Shown: positions 1-5,528 of the stretch, one piece after another
Position numbering within the stretch: position 1 is the first letter of the stretch
Layout of the letters: each line of letters starts with the position of its first letter
Assembly: GCA_026125865.1 (NCBI GenBank)
Contig: JAHCKI010000178.1
Coordinates: 1-5,528 of the forward strand
Direction: 5' to 3'
DNA from: Rhodospirillales bacterium
GTDB taxonomy: Bacteria > Pseudomonadota > Alphaproteobacteria > Rhodospirillales > Defluviicoccaceae
DNA length: 5,528 nt
The notes under the pieces: generated by a model
Seen by the model: only the letters and a program-made list of their open reading frames with translations
What the model was told of the DNA's origin: nothing
Database searches by the model: none
Program-made: the position numbers and the translations under genes

Positions 1-1965
<1,965 letters not shown>

Positions 1966-1969
<4 letters not shown>

Positions 1970-2655
1970 GACAACACCGCCATCACGCTCTCGAACAGGG
2001 GGCGGCCGTCGGTACCGCCGAGTCGCGGTTCCGATACCCGCTCCGGATGGGGCATCATGCCGAGGACGTTGCCCTGTTCGTTGACGATGCCGGCGATGGC
2101 GGCCCGCGATCCATTGGGGTTCGAGGCGTCGTCGACCTTGCCGTCGGGGCTGCAGTATCGGAACACCACCCGCCCTTCGCTCTCCAGTCTGTCGACGGTT
2201 TCGGAATCCGAGAAATAGTTGCCTTCGTTGTGCGCCACGGGCACCCGAATGACATCGCCCTTGCCGTAGCGGCCGGTGAACGCGGTCCGGTCGTTGTCGA
2301 CGCGGATGTGAACGTCCCGGCAGACAAAGCGCAAACCACTGTTGTGCATCAACACACCGGGAAGCAGCCCGGCCTCGCACAAAACCTGGAAGCCGTTGCA
2401 TATGCCCAGCACCAGCGTGCCGCCCGCAGCCCGCTCCTTGACGCTGCGCATGATCGGCGAGTGGGCCGCCATGGCGCCGGCGCGGAGGTAGTCGCCGAAA
2501 GAAAAACCGCCGGGCAGGACGATGAAATCGACGGGAGGAACCTCGGTGTCATTGTGCCACACCATCAAGGGCGCACGTCCGCTGACCTGTTCAAGGGCGA
2601 CGGCCACGTCCCGGTCACAGTTGGAGCCCGGAAATACGATGACGGCGGATTTCAT
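1966..2655 (-). CDS. purQ: Phosphoribosylformylglycinamidine synthase subunit PurQ (glutamine amidotransferase)
   Basis: PurQ is the class I glutamine amidotransferase subunit of FGAM synthase. It hydrolyses glutamine and passes ammonia to PurL. The protein is 229 residues, normal for the family (about 220-230). It begins MKSAVIVFPGSNCDRD, the typical PurQ start. The oxyanion-region sequence LPGGFSFGDYLRAGA lies at 47-61. The nucleophile Cys86 sits in LGICNGFQ, and His203 and Glu205 of MPHPERVS complete the triad, so the enzyme looks catalytically intact. The frame stays open further upstream into purS, but the conserved N-terminus fixes the ATG at 2655, 43 nt after the purS stop. A weak G-rich stretch (GGGGCGAG) lies rather far upstream of the start. 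The stop overlaps the purL start. Confidence 0.98.
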
Positions 2656-2698
2656 TGGGTTTTGCTCGCCCCGCAAGTCTGGTTCGAACGCGGTTCCG

Positions 2699-2941
2699 TC
2701 ATTCGACGAGATCGAACGCGTAATTCTCGATGACGGTGTTGGCGAGGAGCTGCCGACACATGGCGTCGATCTTCGAACGGGCCGTCTCGGGATTGCTCTC
2801 CGCGAGGTCCACTTCGATATACTTGCCTTGCCGGACGCTGTCGACGCCGCCAAATCCCAGCGCCGCCAAGGCATGTTCCACCGCCTTACCCTGGGGGTCG
2901 AGGACGCCGGATTTCAGTGTTATATGGATTTTTGCCTTCAC
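2699..2941 (-). CDS. purS: Phosphoribosylformylglycinamidine synthase subunit PurS
   Basis: PurS is the small dimeric subunit that joins PurQ to PurL in FGAM synthase and is thought to help ammonia channelling. The product is 80 residues, the usual length (about 80-85). It shows the expected pattern of a first strand KAKIHITLKSGVLDPQGKA (residues 2-20), a helix with VEHALAALGF (21-30), then VRQGKYIEVDL (36-46) and the closing helix and strand LLANTVIENYAFDLVE. The start is read as GTG at 2941, because the conserved N-terminus begins there and a G-rich GGGGGA lies just upstream. The frame continues upstream through the end of purC, but those residues do not belong to the family. The gene begins 14 nt after the purC stop, so the two are almost certainly co-transcribed. 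Confidence 0.95.
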   Translation of the reverse strand: MKAKIHITLKSGVLDPQGKAVEHALAALGFGGVDSVRQGKYIEVDLAESNPETARSKIDAMCRQLLANTVIENYAFDLVE

Positions 2942-2955
2942 GGTTCCCCCAACCC

Positions 2956-3717
2956 CTACTGCATGATCTCCGGGCCCTTGAGGTCCGTCGGACCGCTTTC
3001 CGGCAATATGCCAAGCCGCCTGGCCACTTCCTGATACGCCGCCGGCGCCTTGTTGAGCTCTTGCATGGTTTGATCGCGAACGAGGCGGTCGCTGTTGCGC
3101 ATGTCCCACAGACGGCAGGAATCGGGACTGATCTCGTCGGCGAGAACGATCCGCATCTGCTCGTCGTCCCACAGCCGGCCGTACTCCAGCGATAGATCGA
3201 CCAGTCGCATGCCGATGCCTAGAAACAGTCCGCTCAGGAAGTCGTTGACCCGCAACGACAGCGACATGATCTCGTCCAGGTCCTGCGGTACCGCCCAGCC
3301 GAAGGCGGTGATGTGCTCTTCGGACACCATGGGGTCTTCGTACTCTTCGGACTTGTAATGGTATTCCACGATCGACCGCGGCAAGGCGGTGCCCTCGGCG
3401 ATGCCGAATCGTTTCGCGAAGTCGGCGGCCGCGATGTTACGGACAATGACCTTGACCGGAATCATTTCGACTTCGCGAACCAATTGCTCGCGCATATTCA
3501 GGCGGCGCACGAAGTGGGTCGGAATGCCGATCTCGCCGAGACGGGTCATCAAGTACTCGGAGATCCGATTGTTGATGACGCCCTTGCCGGTGATGACGTT
3601 GCGCTTATGGGAAGCCTGGGACGATTCGTCCTTGAAGTATTGAACCAGCGTACCCGGTTCCGGTCCTTCAAACAGGATCTTCGCTCTGCCTTCGAAGATT
3701 TGTCTACGACGGGCCAT
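2956..3717 (-). CDS. purC: SAICAR synthetase homologue PurC, with altered active-site positions
   Basis: By position and overall sequence this is phosphoribosylaminoimidazole-succinocarboxamide synthase, which joins aspartate to CAIR with ATP. It has 253 residues, matching alphaproteobacterial PurC (about 250-255). Familiar stretches are the N-terminal ARRRQIFEGRAKILFEGPEP, GIPTHFVRRLNMREQLVREV (64-83), DPMVSEEHITAFGWA (128-142), RVNDFLSGLFLGIGMRLVD (156-174), DEISPDSCRLWD (194-205) and AYQEVARRLGI (227-237). Several near-invariant positions differ: GRAK instead of GKAK (Arg11), PVKVIVRNIAAAD instead of a PxE...RN.A.GS pattern (88-99), LVDLSLEYG instead of LVDxKxEfG (172-180), and RDQTM instead of KDRFR (214-218). 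The start is the ATG at 3717, which gives the canonical N-terminus; a GTG at 3735 is an in-frame alternative. The gene leads the pur cluster. Identity as a PurC-family protein is secure, but catalytic activity is not. Confidence 0.9.
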   Translation of the reverse strand: MARRRQIFEGRAKILFEGPEPGTLVQYFKDESSQASHKRNVITGKGVINNRISEYLMTRLGEIGIPTHFVRRLNMREQLVREVEMIPVKVIVRNIAAADFAKRFGIAEGTALPRSIVEYHYKSEEYEDPMVSEEHITAFGWAVPQDLDEIMSLSLRVNDFLSGLFLGIGMRLVDLSLEYGRLWDDEQMRIVLADEISPDSCRLWDMRNSDRLVRDQTMQELNKAPAAYQEVARRLGILPESGPTDLKGPEIMQ

Positions 3718-3748
3718 GGTGCCGAACCTAACCACAAAAGGAATGTCG

Positions 3749-3769
3749 GCGGGTGCTTACCCGACCCGC
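3749..3769 (-). other. Small hairpin in the purC leader (possible weak terminator of the upstream gene)
   Basis: On the minus strand GCGGGT (3769-3764) can pair with ACCCGC (3754-3749). An alternative inner stem, CGGGT-AAGC-ACCCG (3763-3750), uses the same 3' arm, so the two hairpins exclude each other. A short CCTTTTGT follows some bases later. It could be a weak terminator for the NRDE-family gene or simply a structured 5' leader of purC. The stems are only 5-6 bp, so this is tentative. Confidence 0.3.
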
Positions 3770-3777
3770 ATAAACGT

Positions 3778-3806
3778 CATATAGCAAGTCCCGGCGATCA
3801 GCACAA
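3778..3806 (-). promoter_or_regulatory. Candidate sigma-70-type promoter for the purCSQL cluster
   Basis: On the minus strand TTGTGC (3806-3801) and TATATG (3783-3778) are separated by 17 bases. The -10 is preceded by TGC, giving an extended -10 appearance. The -35 half is only a partial match to TTGACA. Transcription would start near 3771, leaving a leader of about 55 nt before purC. The site begins two bases beyond the stop of the upstream NRDE-family gene. Position and spacing are good and sequence match is moderate. No purine-repressor box or riboswitch is recognisable. Confidence 0.35.
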
Positions 3807-3808
3807 CG

Positions 3809-4591
3809 TCATGGGGAGATTCGGAGATCGACGGGGTGAAACGGCGTGCGGTCGGGAGGGCCCGATGCAAATAGCCATATGGGCGAGGGGCTGACCGCTC
3901 CCTCTCCGGGTAGGGCGATCAATGTCGAACTAACGGTACCGAAGCCAGTGTCGGTGGCCACCGTCATCGCTCCACCGGGGCTGCCGCCGGAATCGCTGCG
4001 TCGATCGCCAAGCAACCGCGTCCAGGCCGACCAGTCACCGGCATCGGGATCGGGAATCGCCGCGCCCTCGAATTGCGGCAGGTAACGACGCATGCGCGGA
4101 GATTTCACGTCATTGCGGTTGTAGGCGGTGACCATGGAAAGGCCTTCGGGCAGGCGCTCGATGGCAATGGTCCCGGTATCGCCGTCGCCCCGCCCATCGT
4201 GATCGCTGTGCAGCCAATAGCCCTCGCGCCGATCCGCAACCACCATATTGAACGGACGATAGTCCAACGCCCGAAGCCCAGAAATCGCGGCGACGGCACC
4301 AGAGGCGTCGGCATGGGCGAGCGCCATGAGCGGCAGTTCGCCCCGGCTGCGAAATCCCGGCGCGGGGCCCAGCGTGTTGATGCGATTGAGGACGGCGGCA
4401 ACCACGCCGTCATCGTTGAGGCCGAGCCAGGTGCCGTGGGCAAGCTCGTCGCGGCCGGCGACGATGCCGGCGTTCCGCGGCCAGTGACGCCCCGGTGGTT
4501 GCCAGGGGCGATTCGCCATTTCGTCGCGATTGGCCGCCAGCAGCACCGGCCACGGAACGTCCGGCCGATAGAGAACAACAACGGTGCACAT
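3809..4591 (-). CDS. NRDE (TANGO2) family protein
   Basis: This 260-residue protein belongs to the NRDE/TANGO2 family. The family is conserved from bacteria to human TANGO2, and its biochemical role is not settled. The family resembles N-terminal-nucleophile hydrolases because Cys follows the initiator Met. Seen here are MCTVVVLYRP at the start, LLAANRDEMANRP (17-29) with the name-giving NRDE at 21-24, AGRDELAHGTWLGLN (45-59), RSRGELPL (81-88), YRPFNMVVAD (111-120) and GFGTVSSTLIAL (216-227). Length is normal (about 250-270). The start at 4591 is chosen because it places Cys at position 2, as in the family. The frame extends to an ATG at 4633 that would add 14 residues. No signal peptide or membrane segment is evident. 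It lies 91 nt upstream of purC on the same strand, which does not by itself imply a role in purine synthesis. Confidence 0.9.
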   Translation of the reverse strand: MCTVVVLYRPDVPWPVLLAANRDEMANRPWQPPGRHWPRNAGIVAGRDELAHGTWLGLNDDGVVAAVLNRINTLGPAPGFRSRGELPLMALAHADASGAVAAISGLRALDYRPFNMVVADRREGYWLHSDHDGRGDGDTGTIAIERLPEGLSMVTAYNRNDVKSPRMRRYLPQFEGAAIPDPDAGDWSAWTRLLGDRRSDSGGSPGGAMTVATDTGFGTVSSTLIALPGEGAVSPSPIWLFASGPPDRTPFHPVDLRISP

Positions 4592-4592
4592 A

Positions 4593-4616
4593 CCGGGTTG
4601 AATAGCGCACACCCGG
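4593..4616 (-). other. Inverted repeat directly before the NRDE-family start codon
   Basis: On the minus strand CCGGGT (4616-4611) and ACCCGG (4598-4593) form a 6-bp GC-rich stem with a 12-nt loop, ending one base before the ATG at 4591. In the mRNA it would occupy the place where a ribosome binding site is expected, and none is visible there. It could lower translation. It would instead lie within coding sequence if translation starts at the ATG at 4633. Confidence 0.3.
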
Positions 4617-4684
4617 CCCGCAAACCAGCACATGATTGGGATAAGTCACTTGGCAAGATACTTGACAGGAAATTCTATGAATCA

Positions 4685-4698
4685 CACAACATTTTGTG
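4685..4698. promoter_or_regulatory. Operator-like dyad CACAA-CATT-TTGTG
   Basis: A 5-bp perfect inverted repeat with a 4-base spacer lies in the AT-rich part of the divergent region, between the TTGACA and TACAAT hexamers. A further TTGTG at 4702-4706 repeats the right half-site with the same orientation 8 bases on. The placement suits a regulator binding site, but a short dyad like this can arise by chance and no factor is recognised. Confidence 0.2.
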
Positions 4699-4737
4699 CC
4701 ATTGTGGCCGGCGACGGGCTACAATCGCGATCCATTG

Positions 4738-4742
4738 AGGAG
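4738..4742 (+). promoter_or_regulatory. Ribosome binding site of the methyltransferase gene
   Basis: AGGAG lies 8 bases before the ATG at 4751, in a purine-rich stretch GAGGAGCGGGAGAG. This is the clearest Shine-Dalgarno in the window and supports 4751 as the start over the ATG at 4754. Confidence 0.7.
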
Positions 4743-4750
4743 CGGGAGAG

Positions 4751-5359
4751 ATGATGTTCAAAGGGCGCGCCATCCACAATTCCGGTTATGACCGAAAGAC
4801 CAATGACTTCTACGCGACACCGGCGTGGGTGACGGAAGCCTTGCTGCGGCATGTCACGCTCAGGGATTCGGTGTGGGAACCCTGTTGCGGCACGGGTGCC
4901 ATGTCCAGCGTCCTGCAGGACAACGGCTATGAGGTCTTTTCCACCGATATCGCCGATCACGGCTTCGGCACGCCCGGGATCGATGTCCTGACCTGCCGGG
5001 AGATGCCGGACGGATGCCGGTCCCTGGTCACCAATCCCCCATATGGCGATGGTGGCCCGCACCGGGCGCAACAGCGTTCCGGCTCGGCCATGCTCAACTT
5101 CGTTCGTCATGGGATGTCGTTGGCCGAGAGCGTGCGGGGACAGTTGGCGCTGCTGGTGCGTTTCCAGTGGATCGCCGGCAAACGCGCCTCCGCGTTGCTG
5201 TCATCCGGGCCGTGCGTCGCGGTGATCGCGCTGACCGAACGCATCACGTGGTTCGAGATGGGCGAGGACACCAACAGGGCGCAACACCACCATGCCTGGA
5301 TCGTCTTCGACTATGCGTCGCCGAAGCCTGTCCAACCGGCCCTCCTGTTTGCCGAATAG
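4751..5359 (+). CDS. Stand-alone SAM-dependent methyltransferase with NPPY motif, probably DNA adenine-type
   Basis: The 202-residue product has the features of a class I SAM-dependent methyltransferase of the kind that methylates amino groups in DNA. DFYATPAWVTEALL (19-32) resembles the FxTP entry segment seen in many phage and accessory DNA methyltransferases. VWEPCCGTGAMS (41-52) is motif I, the SAM-binding glycine loop. FSTDI (63-67) carries the acidic residue that normally binds the ribose, and TNPPYGDGG (94-102) is motif IV, the catalytic loop. After NPPY a polar, Gly/Arg/Gln-rich stretch (about 99-113) precedes the helix NFVRHGMSLAE and the strand LALLVRFQWIAGKRA (132-146). HHHAWIVFDYASP (179-191) closes the fold. 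There is no separate target-recognition domain and no restriction enzyme beside it, so it is an orphan. A protein-glutamine or other substrate cannot be excluded from NPPY alone. It is transcribed away from the purine cluster. Confidence 0.8.
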   Translation: MMFKGRAIHNSGYDRKTNDFYATPAWVTEALLRHVTLRDSVWEPCCGTGAMSSVLQDNGYEVFSTDIADHGFGTPGIDVLTCREMPDGCRSLVTNPPYGDGGPHRAQQRSGSAMLNFVRHGMSLAESVRGQLALLVRFQWIAGKRASALLSSGPCVAVIALTERITWFEMGEDTNRAQHHHAWIVFDYASPKPVQPALLFAE

Positions 5360-5367
5360 TCGTGCGC

Positions 5368-5419
5368 TAGAGCACGGTGCGACTAGGCCCAGTCAGCCTA
5401 ATCGCTCGGTCGTGCTCTA
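5368..5419. repeat. REP-like palindrome, copy 1 (possible terminator of the methyltransferase gene)
   Basis: TAGAGCACG (5368-5376) pairs with CGTGCTCTA (5411-5419). Inside it GCGA and then TAGGC (5384-5388) pair with GCCTA (5396-5400) and TCGC, interrupted by one mismatch and a small bulge, around a 7-base loop CCAGTCA. The palindrome begins 8 bases after the methyltransferase stop and is followed by TGATTGTTTT. It could therefore act as a terminator, although the T-run is short and displaced. It shares its outer CTAGAGCA and inner TGCGA core with the next palindrome. Confidence 0.75.
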
Positions 5420-5431
5420 TGTGATTGTTTT

Positions 5432-5484
5432 CTAGAGCAAACCCGTGCGATCAGGTGACTCGACCTGATCGCATTTTGCTCTAG
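5432..5484. repeat. REP-like palindrome, copy 2
   Basis: CTAGAGCAAA (5432-5441) pairs perfectly with TTTGCTCTAG (5475-5484). An asymmetric internal loop follows (CCCG against one A). Then TGCGATCAGGT (about 5446-5456) pairs with ACCTGATCGCA (5463-5473) around a 6-base loop GACTCG. That gives 21 paired bases in 53. No T-run follows, so it is not a classical terminator on the plus strand. The outer and core sequences resemble copy 1, 12 bases away, which suggests two members of one dispersed extragenic repeat family. Confidence 0.8.
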
Positions 5485-5528
5485 CCGGATGGCGATTCCA
5501 TACGATTTGAAGCCGGCACATAGCTGCC

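Larger units (their letters stand above)
4592..4750. promoter_or_regulatory. Divergent intergenic region between the NRDE-family gene and the methyltransferase gene
   Basis: These 159 bases separate two divergently read genes and are visibly AT-richer between about 4630 and 4700 than the flanking coding DNA, as expected for a promoter region. On the plus strand a perfect TTGACA (4662-4667) is present but no good -10 lies 16-18 bases away. A TACAAT hexamer (4720-4725) fits a -10 with a start about 20 nt before the methyltransferase ATG, but without a convincing -35. No clear promoter pair is seen on the minus strand. The exact promoters are therefore unresolved. Confidence 0.4.

Noticed and set aside
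2656..2698. GGTTCGAAC on the plus strand, resembling a tRNA T-arm
   Set aside because: The surrounding bases form no acceptor, D or anticodon arm, and the stretch is only a 43-base spacer inside the pur operon.
2047..2733. 228-codon plus-strand frame opposite purQ
   Set aside because: It is antisense to an intact PurQ with all catalytic residues and has no motif of its own.
4073..4738. 221-codon plus-strand frame opposite the NRDE-family gene
   Set aside because: It is antisense to a gene with clear NRDE motifs and runs on through the intergenic promoter region. No family features.
4682..5110. Minus-strand frame of 142 codons opposite the methyltransferase
   Set aside because: The plus strand here has a strong ribosome binding site and the SAM-binding and NPPY motifs. 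The minus frame shows none.
5014..5370. Suspected frameshift in the methyltransferase after NPPY, because a second plus frame is open here
   Set aside because: The original frame continues with sensible fold elements (NFVRHGMSLAE, LALLVRFQW, HAWIVFDYASP) to a stop at a normal length. The other frame is Arg-rich and motif-free.
5368..5484. Two-unit palindrome array considered as a CRISPR
   Set aside because: There are only two imperfect, diverged palindromic units, separated by 12 bases with no unique spacers of about 30-40 bases.

Overview
The window is about 5.5 kb of GC-rich DNA that reads as a chromosome fragment of an alphaproteobacterium. The evidence is the purC-purS-purQ-purL gene order with a separate small PurS and a PurQ/PurL pair, high-GC codon use throughout, and PurL/PurQ/PurS/PurC sequences of the alphaproteobacterial style. 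I cannot name the genus; a Rhodospirillales-like or Rhizobiales-like origin is only a guess.

Bases 1-3717 hold four minus-strand genes of de novo purine synthesis, transcribed right to left: purC (SAICAR synthetase homologue), purS, purQ and purL. purL is cut by the left edge, so its last part is missing. PurS, PurQ and PurL are the three parts of FGAM synthase. PurQ releases ammonia from glutamine, PurL uses ATP to put it on FGAR, and PurS bridges the two. PurC normally acts later in the pathway, adding aspartate to CAIR. The spacing (14 nt, 43 nt and an ATGA overlap) supports a single transcript. A possible promoter lies in the 91-nt gap upstream of purC.

Bases 3809-4591, also on the minus strand, encode an NRDE/TANGO2-family protein of unknown biochemical role. 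An AT-richer 159-bp divergent intergenic region follows. Then a plus-strand gene at 4751-5359 encodes a small stand-alone SAM-dependent methyltransferase with an NPPY motif, of a type often found on phages and in accessory DNA. The right end (5360-5528) is non-coding and dominated by two adjacent long imperfect palindromes that look like two diverged copies of one REP-like repeat family. No gap exceeds 170 bases.

The most unusual point is PurC. It sits in the normal syntenic position and keeps the fold-defining sequence, yet several positions that are nearly invariant in SAICAR synthetases and contact CAIR or nucleotide are replaced. The methyltransferase plus twin palindromes is the second item worth attention. 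I see no complete new multi-gene system in the window.
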